DNA of 41,849 nucleotides from Caldifarciminota bacterium. GTDB lineage: Bacteria; Hydrothermota; Hydrothermia; LBFQ01. The stretch covers positions 1-41,849 of the forward strand of contig WFXS01000122.1 in the NCBI GenBank assembly GCA_015490465.1, written 5' to 3'. The notes below the pieces were generated by a model that was not told the origin of the DNA, made no database searches, and saw only the letters and a program-made list of their open reading frames with translations. Shown piece after piece: positions 1 through 7,897 of the stretch (its first letter is position 1; each line of letters starts with the position of its first letter). The position numbers were made by a program, and so were the translations under genes.

Positions 1-320
1 CGGATATGCCATGCGTCGCTACTCATACCATCAAACCCGCAGTCGGTCTCCCACTTAAACCTGCGACAACGACAGGGCCGGGCTAAGTGGCAAACGGGCG
101 GGGCTGCACTGTCTACGATTGAAATGGGCGGGTCGCACGGCCTGACGTACGGACGTTGTGCGGTGGATACTTCTCAGGGAGGGAAGTTACTCCCCATAAT
201 GCCGCCGAAAGTACCTGAGATGGACGCCGTCTTAACCTCTTGCCCTTCGGCCAATCGTTTACAAAGCAGAACACGTAGACCACGAAGTCTATCCTCCCTG
301 CTTCCCTTGATGTTGTCCCG
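1..320 (-). ncRNA. possible structured RNA, unidentified (runs off left edge)
   Basis: No convincing protein is seen in the first 424 bases. Read on the minus strand from about 318, the sequence is GC-rich and folds locally. Arms AAGCAG/CTGCTT enclose TAGAC/GTCTA around positions 263-303, a CTCAGG/CCTGAG stem encloses roughly 170-225, and a GGGGAG-TAA-CTTCCC hairpin lies inside it. A -10-like TATATT lies just upstream at 324-329. I tried to match it to tmRNA, RNase P RNA, SRP RNA, rRNA and common riboswitches and found no convincing signature. The identity stays open, and it could simply be non-coding or degenerate sequence. Confidence 0.25.
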
Positions 321-323
321 CCG

Positions 324-329
324 AATATA
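324..329 (-). promoter_or_regulatory. -10 box candidate for the 1-320 transcript
   Basis: TATATT on the minus strand, in an AT-rich patch between the GC-rich candidate RNA and the 3' end of the Uma2 gene. It would start transcription near 316-318. Confidence 0.25.
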
Positions 330-424
330 CCATAATTTTACTCAGGACTTCGCACCCCACAAAAACAGAGTTTGCACTTATGAGGTTTTGGGGCGAGGGG
401 CAGATGTACGCATACCCGTTATAT

Positions 425-991
425 TCACTTGAAAATTCCCTTCAGGTCTATCTCCAGTCCCTCCAATACCTTACTCTTAACCTTACCCTCTACCTCAGCC
501 ACGCTGAAAATCTCATATTTTCCCTTGTCGTTCAGAACCCACACCTCAATAGCCCTCTCCTCAGGATAAACGATCCAGTACTCCCTGACCCCAAACCTCT
601 CGTAGATACTCTTTTTAACGACCGTATCCCTCCGCACTGTAGCAGGAGAGATTATCTCAACTACCAGATCGGGAGGTCCCATTATGGCCTTCTCGCTTAT
701 TATCCCAAGCCTGTCCTTAGAGATAAAAACGATATCGGGCTGTAGAACGTATCTATCCTCTAAAACCACGTCTATGGGGGACAGTAAGACCTTCCCCGCA
801 TTTTCACGCAATATAAAAGCCGAAAGAAGCAAGAAAATCCTCCCCACTATGTCCTGATGCAAAGGCGTAGGTGCTGGCATCTCTTCCAACCTCCCGTTTA
901 TAACTTCATAGCGTTTGTCATCTGTAAGACGAAGGTAGTCCTCGTAGGTCCAGACCTTCCCCTTCGGCCTATCCTTAACCGCCACAGTCAT
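425..991 (-). CDS. Uma2 family restriction-endonuclease-like protein (DUF820)
   Basis: 188 aa, a typical length for the Uma2/DUF820 family of PD-(D/E)XK nuclease-fold proteins, whose cellular role is unsettled. Visible family features are an early acidic YEVINGRLEEM segment (about residue 28), the QPDIVF motif (Asp near 86), VVEIISP (Glu near 112) and the basic KKSIYERFGVREYWIV stretch, which together supply the nuclease-like active-site pattern. It is one of only two first genes here with a clear Shine-Dalgarno leader: AAGGAGGTT at 996-1004 and a TATAAT -10 box 22 nt before the ATG. That differs from its leaderless neighbours and may mark it as acquired. Single-gene unit. Confidence 0.85.
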   Translation of the reverse strand: MTVAVKDRPKGKVWTYEDYLRLTDDKRYEVINGRLEEMPAPTPLHQDIVGRIFLLLSAFILRENAGKVLLSPIDVVLEDRYVLQPDIVFISKDRLGIISEKAIMGPPDLVVEIISPATVRRDTVVKKSIYERFGVREYWIVYPEERAIEVWVLNDKGKYEIFSVAEVEGKVKSKVLEGLEIDLKGIFK

Positions 992-995
992 CTTT

Positions 996-1004
996 AACCT
1001 CCTT
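996..1004 (-). promoter_or_regulatory. Shine-Dalgarno site of the Uma2 gene
   Basis: AAGGAGGTT, 4 nt from the ATG at 991. Notable because most other first genes in the window have no such site and appear leaderless. Confidence 0.75.
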
Positions 1005-1013
1005 CAGCGCAAA

Positions 1014-1019
1014 ATTATA
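1014..1019 (-). promoter_or_regulatory. -10 box of the Uma2 gene
   Basis: TATAAT on the minus strand, 22 nt before the start codon, which leaves room for a short leader carrying the Shine-Dalgarno site. Confidence 0.6.
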
Positions 1020-1206
1020 CTCCCGAAACGCCACCGTGTGGGCTGGATACCCCTTCATTTCAACTATTTTAAAATGTCGTCCGGGTACGTTTATAAACCA
1101 TATCCCCGTGAGCGAAAACCTACGACGTGGCAAGATCCGTCCTTAGCAGATAGGTGGCAGATTCCTAAGGGAACACCAGCCTTCCGTGTAAGGAAATAAT
1201 CCCCCT

Positions 1207-1212
1207 TACAAT
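1207..1212 (+). promoter_or_regulatory. -10 box, leaderless ttuA
   Basis: TACAAT, 10 nt before the ATG at 1223. There is no Shine-Dalgarno between them. Confidence 0.55.
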
Positions 1213-1222
1213 TGTCGGCGTT

Positions 1223-2596
1223 ATGGCTCTGAGGTACTCCAAATGCGGTCTTCCTGCGATGACGGTTGAGGTGAAGGGGTTGGGGGTCAGGTGTTCCGAG
1301 TGTAAGAGGGAAGAGGCCGTAATAGAGTTGAAGTACGCCCGGAAGAAACTCTGCCCGAAGTGTTTTACGGACTTCTTTGTACGCCGGGTAAAACGTACGG
1401 TTGAGAAGTATCGGATGTTCGGACCCAAAGATAGGGTGGCCGTCGCCCTTTCCGGTGGTAAGGACAGCGTTGCCCTTTTAGACGCCCTGAAGCGGGCCTT
1501 CCCGGACCAGGACATCGTCGCCTTCTACATAGACCTCGGCATACACCACTACTCATCCCACCTGAAGGAGAAGGTAAAGGCTCTGACCGACAGACTGGGA
1601 GTACCCCTGTACATCTACGACCTCAAGGAGCGCGAGGGGTACGTAATAGACGACTTCCTCACCACGAAGTTCCGGAGCAAGATGTGTTCCGTGTGCGGTA
1701 TAGTCAAGAGGGCGGTCTTCACCCAGATGGCGAAAGAAGTGGGGGCGACGGTAATGGCTACGGGCCACAACCTTGACGACACCGTGGGTACCATGCTCTC
1801 GGCCTTCTTTGCCGGGGACTTTGAGTCCATAAGCCGCCTCAGGCCCGTCCTCAAACCCCTCGTTCCGGGTCAGCCCAAGAAGGTAAAACCCCTCTTCAAT
1901 ACCCCGGAGATGGAAGACCTTTACTACGTCGTTATAAACGACCTCCCCGTTCAGGAGTGCCACTGCCCCCACTCCTTCGGTGCATCCGTCAGTAAGTACA
2001 AGCGCATGCTTGACGAGATGGAAAAGAGCAACCCCAACGTCAAGTTCCAGCTCCTCTCCGTTTTCCTCAAGAAACTGGTTCCCATGTACGAGAAGGTCAA
2101 GGAGATGGAGGAGGAGAGGACTCAGGTCTTCCTTGAGGTGAAGGAGTGTAAGGTGTGCGGACTGCCAACGTCCTCACCCGACGGTATATGCTCAAGGTGC
2201 CGCAGGGTGGCGATGCTGAAAGAGAGGGGCGGCCAGAAGGTGGAGATCTCTGCGGAGGAGGTGAGGTCCCTCATGGAGGAGGGGAAGCGGGTGGTGTTCG
2301 TTGACGTAAGGTCGCCCTCCGCCTATCGGATGGAGAGGATACCGGGGGCCATAAACGTTCCGAAGGAGGAGTTTGAGTTCAATCAGAGGAAGGCCATAAA
2401 GAAACTCCGGAGGAAGTACGGTAAGGGTACGGTATTCGTCACCTACTGTTACGCTGGCAGGGAGAGCTACCCGGTTGCCGTGGCCCTGAGGAGGGGAGGT
2501 CTGAAGGGGTACAGTCTCCTTGGCGGAATAAGCGAATGGAAGGAGAAGGGTGGCGAGGTTGAAACCAGCGATGCGGAGGTGAAAACCGGTACGTAG
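1223..2596 (+). CDS. ttuA: TtuA-type tRNA 2-thiolation enzyme fused to a rhodanese domain
   Basis: 457 aa. TtuA installs sulfur on 5-methyluridine 54 of tRNA, a thermostabilising change in thermophiles, through adenylation by a PP-loop ATPase. Seen here: N-terminal Cys pairs (VRCSEC, LCPKC), PP-loop ALSGGKDSVALL near residue 75, catalytic-type Cys motifs MCSVC and ECHCPHS, and a C-terminal zinc motif CKVCG...CSRCR near 310-330. These are the family hallmarks. Beyond residue ~345 follows a rhodanese domain with active-loop Cys in TYCYAGRES. In Thermus the sulfur carrier-side rhodanese (TtuD) is a separate protein, so the fusion probably delivers persulfide sulfur in cis. The start is set by a TACAAT box 10 nt upstream. 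TtcA-like activity is an alternative, but the double zinc fingers favour TtuA. Confidence 0.85.
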   Translation: MALRYSKCGLPAMTVEVKGLGVRCSECKREEAVIELKYARKKLCPKCFTDFFVRRVKRTVEKYRMFGPKDRVAVALSGGKDSVALLDALKRAFPDQDIVAFYIDLGIHHYSSHLKEKVKALTDRLGVPLYIYDLKEREGYVIDDFLTTKFRSKMCSVCGIVKRAVFTQMAKEVGATVMATGHNLDDTVGTMLSAFFAGDFESISRLRPVLKPLVPGQPKKVKPLFNTPEMEDLYYVVINDLPVQECHCPHSFGASVSKYKRMLDEMEKSNPNVKFQLLSVFLKKLVPMYEKVKEMEEERTQVFLEVKECKVCGLPTSSPDGICSRCRRVAMLKERGGQKVEISAEEVRSLMEEGKRVVFVDVRSPSAYRMERIPGAINVPKEEFEFNQRKAIKKLRRKYGKGTVFVTYCYAGRESYPVAVALRRGGLKGYSLLGGISEWKEKGGEVETSDAEVKTGT

Positions 2597-2597
2597 C

Positions 2598-3410
2598 CTA
2601 CACCACGACCTCCAGACTTATATCAACGGGCAGGGCCGCCTTGGTAAGGGTGCCGACGGATATCCTGTCCGGCTTCAGGGAGGCGTATTCCGATACGTTC
2701 TGGAGGGTTATACCACCGGAGATCTCCACCTTAAACCCCATCTCCCTCGCCATAGGTATGGCCTCCTTTAATATCCCGATGGGCATGTTGTCAAGGAGTA
2801 CCCAGTCTACCTGAAGACCCTCAAGACTCGCAAGCTCTTCCACGCTCTCAACCTCCACGATGAGGGGAGTATGTGGCCTTACCCTCCTGAAGTTCCGAAC
2901 GGCATCCCTTAAGGATCCGGCTATCCGCTTGTGGTTGTCCTTTATCATGGCTATTTCGGAGAGGGTGAGACGATGGTTGTACCCTCCTCCAGCGCGTACG
3001 GCGTACCTGTCGTAGTAGCGCAGGAGTGGCATGGTCTTGCGGGTGTCGTACACGGGTACTCCTCCTGCCCTCTTCACGAACTCGGCCGTAAGGTGGGCTA
3101 TCCCGCACATCCTTGAGAGGACGTTCAGAAGCGTCCTCTCAATTAAAAGTACGTCCCACGCAGGCCCCGATATCTCCGCCAGAACTTCCCCCGGACCGAA
3201 CCTCTCCCTCTCCCGCACCTTCTGAGCAATCCCTATGGAAGGATAAAGCCGGGTTACGGCCTTAAAGAGCGGATCGGCGGCCATGATACCCTCACCCTTC
3301 GCCAGAACTACCGCCCTTACCCTGCCGTTGGGAACGGTACCTGGGGTCGTTATATCCCCGAAGGGGGCGTCCTCCCGAAGGGCCAGACGGAATACCTCCA
3401 CCGGATCCAT
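2598..3410 (-). CDS. nadC: Nicotinate-nucleotide pyrophosphorylase (quinolinate phosphoribosyltransferase)
   Basis: 270 aa, normal family length. It converts quinolinate and PRPP to nicotinate mononucleotide in de novo NAD synthesis. Diagnostic segments in order: RTLLNVLSRMCGIA, YDTRKTMPLLR, RAGGGYNHR, MIKDNH, VEVES, DWVLLDN, VEISGGI and DRISVGTLT, which line the barrel active site. It is monocistronic, with its own TAAAAT box 9 nt before the ATG. It converges with the ttuA fusion with a single base between the two stop codons and diverges from the ankyrin gene. No nadA or nadB lies in the window. Confidence 0.95.
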   Translation of the reverse strand: MDPVEVFRLALREDAPFGDITTPGTVPNGRVRAVVLAKGEGIMAADPLFKAVTRLYPSIGIAQKVRERERFGPGEVLAEISGPAWDVLLIERTLLNVLSRMCGIAHLTAEFVKRAGGVPVYDTRKTMPLLRYYDRYAVRAGGGYNHRLTLSEIAMIKDNHKRIAGSLRDAVRNFRRVRPHTPLIVEVESVEELASLEGLQVDWVLLDNMPIGILKEAIPMAREMGFKVEISGGITLQNVSEYASLKPDRISVGTLTKAALPVDISLEVVV

Positions 3411-3419
3411 CTCAAGGGA

Positions 3420-3425
3420 ATTTTA
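3420..3425 (-). promoter_or_regulatory. -10 box, leaderless nadC
   Basis: TAAAAT on the minus strand, 9 nt before the nadC ATG. Confidence 0.5.
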
Positions 3426-3445
3426 CAGTGGAAGTCCTTCGGGCT

Positions 3446-3451
3446 TACAAT
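3446..3451 (+). promoter_or_regulatory. -10 box, leaderless ankyrin gene
   Basis: TACAAT, 6 nt before the ATG at 3458. This decides that start over an in-frame GTG at 3428, which lies upstream of the box. Confidence 0.55.
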
Positions 3452-3457
3452 TTATTA

Positions 3458-4462
3458 ATGCTTCCGTTGATAGCCTCTCTCCACAGGGCGGCGTGGCAGG
3501 GGGACGTTGAGAGGGTTATGAGGGAGGTAAAGCGGGGTGCCGACGTCAACGGGTACGACGAACGGGGCGAAACTCCCCTCATATCCGCTCTGAAGGGATG
3601 GTACTACGGCCCATCCGTTCGCCTCGGCCCCTTCATCCTGAAGATGCGGACTCCGGTTAAGGTCAACGGGTGGGAACTGGTCGTCCGCTACCTCCTCTCC
3701 CACGGAGCAGATCCCAACCTGCGGGAGGGGTACGGGGACAGCCTCTGCCCCCTACACTGGGCGGTACGCATCGGGGAGAGGGCGGTTAAACTCCTCCTCA
3801 GGTACGGGGCCGATCCCGAGTGCCGTGCGTCCGGGGGAATATCTCCCCTTCATTACGCCGCCTTTTACGGTAGTGTTGATGTGATAAAGTCCCTCCTGAA
3901 GGCCGGAGCGGACGTTAACGGCAGGGACGATGAAGGACGCACCCTCTTACATTACGCGGCCTACAACTGCAGCATGAACGTTATAAGGTACCTTGAGGGG
4001 GTACCTTCGGTGGACTGGGGAGCCGTGAGCAAAGCAGAACACACGGTAGCCATGTACGCAACGCACAGGTGTAAGGCTGAGGACGTATTGACCCTTGCTG
4101 TTGATAGAGGGAAAAACGTGCTTCACAGGGACAGGAAAGGCCTGAACCTCTTCCACTGGATGATATTGAACGCCGAGAGGGAAGATGAAATAGTGAGTTT
4201 AATAATCTTCGCCTACGGTGAGATTCCCGGACTCTTAGAGGCTAAGGTATCCCCCTGTGGCATAAGCGGCCTCCACCTTGCGGCCATAGCCAACAGGCCG
4301 CGGACGTACTTATACTTACTTCGGATAGGCCTGAAGGACTACCCGGTTGACGTGCATAAGTGCTTTAAGAGCGCTCCGGAGGGTAGGTTCTACGCCCACC
4401 AGCTCCTGAAACTGAACTCAAAGAAGTTCGTACCCGAAAAGGAACGTCCGGCTATCTTCTAA
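3458..4462 (+). CDS. Ankyrin-repeat protein
   Basis: 334 aa with no signal peptide, so probably cytoplasmic. Several ankyrin repeats are readable: LHRAAWQGDVERV, HGADPNLREGYG, PLHWAVRIGERAVKLLL, SPLHYAAFYGSVDVIKSLL, GADVNGRDDEGRTLLHYAA, and degenerate C-terminal ones (LNLFHWMILNAE, SGLHLAAIANRP). The family mediates protein-protein contacts; the partner is unknown. The in-frame upstream GTG at 3428 lies before the -10 box, so the ATG at 3458 is preferred. Its stop shares four bases with the stop of the convergent CcmB-like gene. Ankyrin repeats are uncommon in free-living thermophilic bacteria. Confidence 0.85.
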   Translation: MLPLIASLHRAAWQGDVERVMREVKRGADVNGYDERGETPLISALKGWYYGPSVRLGPFILKMRTPVKVNGWELVVRYLLSHGADPNLREGYGDSLCPLHWAVRIGERAVKLLLRYGADPECRASGGISPLHYAAFYGSVDVIKSLLKAGADVNGRDDEGRTLLHYAAYNCSMNVIRYLEGVPSVDWGAVSKAEHTVAMYATHRCKAEDVLTLAVDRGKNVLHRDRKGLNLFHWMILNAEREDEIVSLIIFAYGEIPGLLEAKVSPCGISGLHLAAIANRPRTYLYLLRIGLKDYPVDVHKCFKSAPEGRFYAHQLLKLNSKKFVPEKERPAIF

Positions 4463-5028
4463 CCCTCCATCAGGGTATCCGCAAACACGCCCATGAAGGA
4501 AACGTAAAAGACCCCCATAACCGTTAAAAGACCCAGATTGACGACCGGATCCCCACCGGACAGGTACCCGTAGAAACCTACGAGGAGGGGAACCTGAAGC
4601 ACGGCCGCAATGAACCCCATGCTCACGCCCGCCACCTCCCCCATGGCCGACGTGAGGGTACAGAGGAGGGAGGAGGAGAGGGTCCACACTGCTATACCGG
4701 GGGCGAAGGCGTACACCGGGGCGGAGGACACCACCGATACCACGGCGGAGACGAGAACGTTGAGAATGGACGAGACCACGAAAACGACGGCGGACATAAG
4801 GAACAGGGTCCCGGAGTTCCCGTACCGCATCGTAAGGCGATATACCGCACCGTCCTCCCAGAGCGCCCGCGCCACTCCCTCCGCTACGGTTATGCTCCCG
4901 ACGAAGGTGGCCATACTTAAGGAAACTCCCCACTCCACCCCTATCAAGGATAGGAAGATTACGAGGGCGAAGGAGACGGAAAAGGGGATGAGTATCCCCC
5001 TCCTCCCCTTCAGGAAAGACAGGAGCAT
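4459..5028 (-). CDS. CcmB-like multi-spanning membrane protein
   Basis: About 189 aa with roughly six hydrophobic segments. The pattern resembles CcmB, the membrane subunit of the ABC heme exporter for cytochrome c maturation: a cytoplasmic acidic LWEDGAVYRLTM turn after TM2 where CcmB has an '(E/D)DGxLEQL' segment, and a late VLQVPLLVGFYGYL helix where CcmB has 'LPLxIPLLIF'. The resemblance is partial and no ccmA or ccmC is nearby, so this is tentative. The ATG at 5028 overlaps the stop of the upstream phosphatase gene by one base (TGATG), which selects this start over a longer in-frame one. Third gene of the ndk operon. Confidence 0.45.
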   Translation of the reverse strand: MLLSFLKGRRGILIPFSVSFALVIFLSLIGVEWGVSLSMATFVGSITVAEGVARALWEDGAVYRLTMRYGNSGTLFLMSAVVFVVSSILNVLVSAVVSVVSSAPVYAFAPGIAVWTLSSSLLCTLTSAMGEVAGVSMGFIAAVLQVPLLVGFYGYLSGGDPVVNLGLLTVMGVFYVSFMGVFADTLMEG

Positions 5029-5573
5029 CAGACCTCCACCAACACCCACTCGCCGCTTCCGCGCAGGTAATCCCAGACCGTATCGTCCACTGGAAGACCG
5101 AGGAGTTTCCGGCGCAGGATCTCCATGGTCAACTGATGGGTAACTACAATCACGTTCTCCCATCCCCTCTTACGGGAGTAGTTCAGAACGTCCTTTACGA
5201 AACCCTCCGCCCTCTCGGCCACGTCAAGGAGGCTCTCCCCCCCCGGCAACCGGAAGTCAACCGTGAGGGCCTCCGGATGCTCCCTCTTTATCTGTTCGGA
5301 GTACGCTCCCTCCCATTCCCCCATGTGCCTCTCCCTTATACGCCAGTCGGAGAGGAGGGGAACCTCCCCGTACCTGTTCAGAAGCAGCCTCCCCGATAGC
5401 ACAGCCCTCTTGAGGTCGGACGTGTATATCACGTCCGGACGGATGGGTATATCCTCCGTCGCCTCCCAGAAGCGGGTGAGGGCCTCGGGGTAAGGCTCAA
5501 CGTCGGACCACCCCTGAAGGCGTTTGGCGTCGTTCCATCGGGTGCGGGCGTGCCTTATAAGTACGAACCTCAT
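5028..5573 (-). CDS. Histidine phosphatase (phosphoglycerate-mutase-like) family protein
   Basis: 181 aa. The N-terminal LIRHARTRWN carries the nucleophilic His and Arg of the family, with Ala in place of the usual Gly of RHG. IYTSDLKRAV and RERHMGEWEG supply the phosphate-binding Arg and Glu, and VVTHQLTMEIL supplies the second catalytic His. Small members act on phosphoglycerate, cobalamin precursors or other phosphomonoesters, and the substrate cannot be told from sequence. It is coupled at both ends by TGATG one-base overlaps, to ndk upstream and the CcmB-like gene downstream. Confidence 0.8.
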   Translation of the reverse strand: MRFVLIRHARTRWNDAKRLQGWSDVEPYPEALTRFWEATEDIPIRPDVIYTSDLKRAVLSGRLLLNRYGEVPLLSDWRIRERHMGEWEGAYSEQIKREHPEALTVDFRLPGGESLLDVAERAEGFVKDVLNYSRKRGWENVIVVTHQLTMEILRRKLLGLPVDDTVWDYLRGSGEWVLVEV

Positions 5574-5968
5574 CAGAAGAAGAAGGATAGCTCCCTCTGG
5601 GCGTTCTCATAGGAGTCGGAGGCGTGGACGGCGTTCCTCTCTATGCTCTCCCCGAACACCGCCCTTATGGTTCCGGGCCTCGCCTCCTTCGGGTTCGTAG
5701 CCCCCACGAGTTCCCTTAAGGCCTTAACGGCGTTCTCCCTCTCAACCATGATACCGACCACCATACCGCTGGTGATGTAGTTCACGAGGTCGTCAAAGAA
5801 GGGTTTGTCCCGGTGTACCTCGTAGAACCTCTCGGCCTCTTCCCGGCTGAAGTGCTTACTCTTTATGGCCACGACCTTAAAGCCGTTCTCCTCAAGCATG
5901 GATATTATCCTGCCTATAACGTTACGGGCGGTGGCGTCCGGTTTGATCATCAAAAGCGTCCTCTCCAT
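5573..5968 (-). CDS. ndk: Nucleoside diphosphate kinase
   Basis: 131 aa, a compact but normal length. It transfers the gamma phosphate of ATP to NDPs through a phosphohistidine. The N-terminal LLMIKPDATARN and the catalytic-site segment ERNAVHASDS (active His) are unmistakable, and RPGTIRAVFG provides nucleotide contacts. First gene of a three-gene operon with a phosphatase and a membrane protein. Its TATAAT box ends 8 nt before the ATG. Confidence 0.96.
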   Translation of the reverse strand: MERTLLMIKPDATARNVIGRIISMLEENGFKVVAIKSKHFSREEAERFYEVHRDKPFFDDLVNYITSGMVVGIMVERENAVKALRELVGATNPKEARPGTIRAVFGESIERNAVHASDSYENAQRELSFFF

Positions 5969-5976
5969 AGGCGGCG

Positions 5977-5982
5977 ATTATA
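5977..5982 (-). promoter_or_regulatory. -10 box, leaderless ndk
   Basis: TATAAT on the minus strand, 8 nt before the ndk ATG. Confidence 0.6.
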
Positions 5983-6029
5983 CCGGCGTCGTACTCGCAG
6001 GGGTCCCCCGATCCGGGCGTATCCTTCTT

Positions 6030-6035
6030 TATAAT
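6030..6035 (+). promoter_or_regulatory. -10 box, leaderless glmL-like gene
   Basis: TATAAT, 9 nt before the ATG at 6045. It rules out the longer reading frame that opens at 5865 inside ndk. Confidence 0.6.
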
Positions 6036-6044
6036 ACCAGCCCG

Positions 6045-7874
6045 ATGCCGAGAAGGTACATAGCAACTGACTGTGGGAGTACTACCACGAAGGCCATAAT
6101 GGTGGAGAAAAAGAAGGAGGGGTGGAGGCTCATAGCGAGGGGTGAGGCGCCCACTACCGTAGAGAAACCGTTTGAAGACGTGACGATAGGGGTGAGGAAC
6201 GCCGTAAGGGAACTGGAGGAGATAACCGGAATAAGGTTGTTAGACGAGAAGGGAAACATCATAAAGACGGAGGAGCCAACGGAAAAGGAGGGGACGAACA
6301 TCTACGTATCAACCTCCTCCGCCGGTGGGGGACTCCAGATGTTGGTGGTCGGGGTGGTTAAGAACATGACGGCCGAGTCGGCCGCCCGCGCTGCCCTTGG
6401 CGCCGGTGCCATAGTTATGGAGATCATTTCCGTTGACGACGGGAGGAAGCCTTACGAGAAGGTTGAGCTTATAAGGAAACTCCGACCCGACATGATCCTG
6501 CTCGCTGGTGGGATTGAGGGGGGTACGGTCAAACACGTGGTGGAGCTGGCGGAGCTGATCGCCGCGGCCGACCCCAAACCCCGCTTCGGCTCAACCTACA
6601 GGATGCCGGTGATATACGCCGGGAACTCTCAGGCGAGAGAGGAGATAAAGCGTATCCTTGGCGACAAGGTCGCCCTGTACATAGTGGACAACATCCGTCC
6701 CACGCTTGACACCGAGAACCTCCACCCGGCCCGTGAGAAGATCCACGACCTCTTCCTTGAACACGTGATGCAGCAGGCACCGGGGTACGCCAAACTCATG
6801 GAGATGGTGGACGCCCCGATCGTGCCGACTCCCGGAGCCGTGGGCATGCTTATAGAGAGGGTCGCCAGAAAGGAGCAGATAGAGGTTCTGGGTGTGGACA
6901 TAGGCGGTGCCACGACGGACGTCTTCTCCGTCTTCAGGAACTCCGAAGGGGAACTCGTATTCAACCGTACGGTCTCCGCCAACCTCGGCATGAGCTACTC
7001 CATATCCAACGTGATGGTAGAGGCGGGAATAAGGAACGTCCTCCGCTGGGTACCCTTCAAGATAAGTGAGTCCGATCTGAAGAACCGTATCCGCAACAAG
7101 ATGATCCGTCCCACGACCATCCCCATGACCATAGAGAGCCTGATAATAGAGCAGGCCATCGCCCGCGAGGCCCTGAGGCTATCCCTTGAGCAGCACAAGA
7201 TGTTCGCCACGGAGCTGAAAGGGGTACAGAAGGGTGGAGATATAGCCCGCGCCATAGGTGGGGAGGACGAGGTAACCCTCGTAAACATGATGTCTCTCAA
7301 CCTGATAATAGGGTCGGGTGGTGTACTCTCCCACGCCCCCCGCAGGGTTCAGTCCGCTCTGATGATGCTTGACGCCTTCCAGCCGGAGGGGATTACGAAA
7401 CTCGCCGTTGACAGCATCTTCATGATGCCCCACCTCGGTGTGATATCAACCATAGACGAGGAAGCGGCGTGGGAGGTCTTTGACAGGGACTGCCTGATAC
7501 GTCTCGGTACTGCCATAGCCCCCAGGGGCGTTGAAAAGGAGGGCAAACTCGTACTTAGGGCTAAAATAGAGTACCCCGACGGCCACACCGAACACCTTGA
7601 CCTCAACTTCGGTGAGATCAAACGCCTTGACCTACCCCTTGGGGTAAAGGCAAAGGTTTACCTTGAGCCGGCGAGAGGCATGGACGTGGGTGAGGGGAGG
7701 GGTAAGAAGATGATGGCGGAGGTGGAAGGTGGCATAGTCGGCCTGATATTTGATGGCAGGGGAAGGCCGATCCAGATACCCGAAGATGAGCATAGCAGGG
7801 TAGAGAAGCTCCTTGAGTGGTTTGAGGCCCTTCAGGTCTACCCTCACCTTGAGAAGGTAGCTAAGGCGGCGTAG
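6045..7874 (+). CDS. glmL: GlmL/MutL-like ATPase (glutamate mutase accessory protein family)
   Basis: 609 aa from the ATG at 6045, the size expected for GlmL. The family belongs to the actin/Hsp70/hexokinase ATPase fold: a first phosphate motif DCGSTTTKAIMV at residue ~8, a second GVDIGGATTDVFSVF near residue 285, and the glycine-rich LIIGSGGVLSHAPRR near 425. In clostridia GlmL accompanies coenzyme-B12 glutamate mutase (GlmS/GlmE). Neither mutase subunit nor any B12 gene is nearby, so a role in reactivating a mutase is inferred from the family only. It diverges from ndk. Confidence 0.8.
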   Translation: MPRRYIATDCGSTTTKAIMVEKKKEGWRLIARGEAPTTVEKPFEDVTIGVRNAVRELEEITGIRLLDEKGNIIKTEEPTEKEGTNIYVSTSSAGGGLQMLVVGVVKNMTAESAARAALGAGAIVMEIISVDDGRKPYEKVELIRKLRPDMILLAGGIEGGTVKHVVELAELIAAADPKPRFGSTYRMPVIYAGNSQAREEIKRILGDKVALYIVDNIRPTLDTENLHPAREKIHDLFLEHVMQQAPGYAKLMEMVDAPIVPTPGAVGMLIERVARKEQIEVLGVDIGGATTDVFSVFRNSEGELVFNRTVSANLGMSYSISNVMVEAGIRNVLRWVPFKISESDLKNRIRNKMIRPTTIPMTIESLIIEQAIAREALRLSLEQHKMFATELKGVQKGGDIARAIGGEDEVTLVNMMSLNLIIGSGGVLSHAPRRVQSALMMLDAFQPEGITKLAVDSIFMMPHLGVISTIDEEAAWEVFDRDCLIRLGTAIAPRGVEKEGKLVLRAKIEYPDGHTEHLDLNFGEIKRLDLPLGVKAKVYLEPARGMDVGEGRGKKMMAEVEGGIVGLIFDGRGRPIQIPEDEHSRVEKLLEWFEALQVYPHLEKVAKAA

Positions 7875-7884
7875 GTACCGGCGG

Positions 7885-7890
7885 TATAAT
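7885..7890 (+). promoter_or_regulatory. -10 box, leaderless coaX
   Basis: TATAAT, 7 nt before the TTG start at 7898. Confidence 0.55.
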
Positions 7891-7897
7891 CCGTACC

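Noticed and set aside
1-320. RNase P RNA or tmRNA
   Set aside because: GGGAGGATAGAC and GTAAACG...GGGCAAGA recall RNase P blocks, but spacing is wrong and the conserved ACAGAA element is absent; no tmRNA ends or tag frame fit.
124-432. 102-codon plus-strand frame near the left edge
   Set aside because: Composition is not protein-like, there is no start signal, and it runs across the AT-rich promoter patch and into the 3' end of the Uma2 gene.
5865-6044. 60-residue N-terminal extension of the GlmL-like protein
   Set aside because: It lies antisense to ndk and upstream of the TATAAT box; the actin-fold ATPase motif belongs near the N-terminus.
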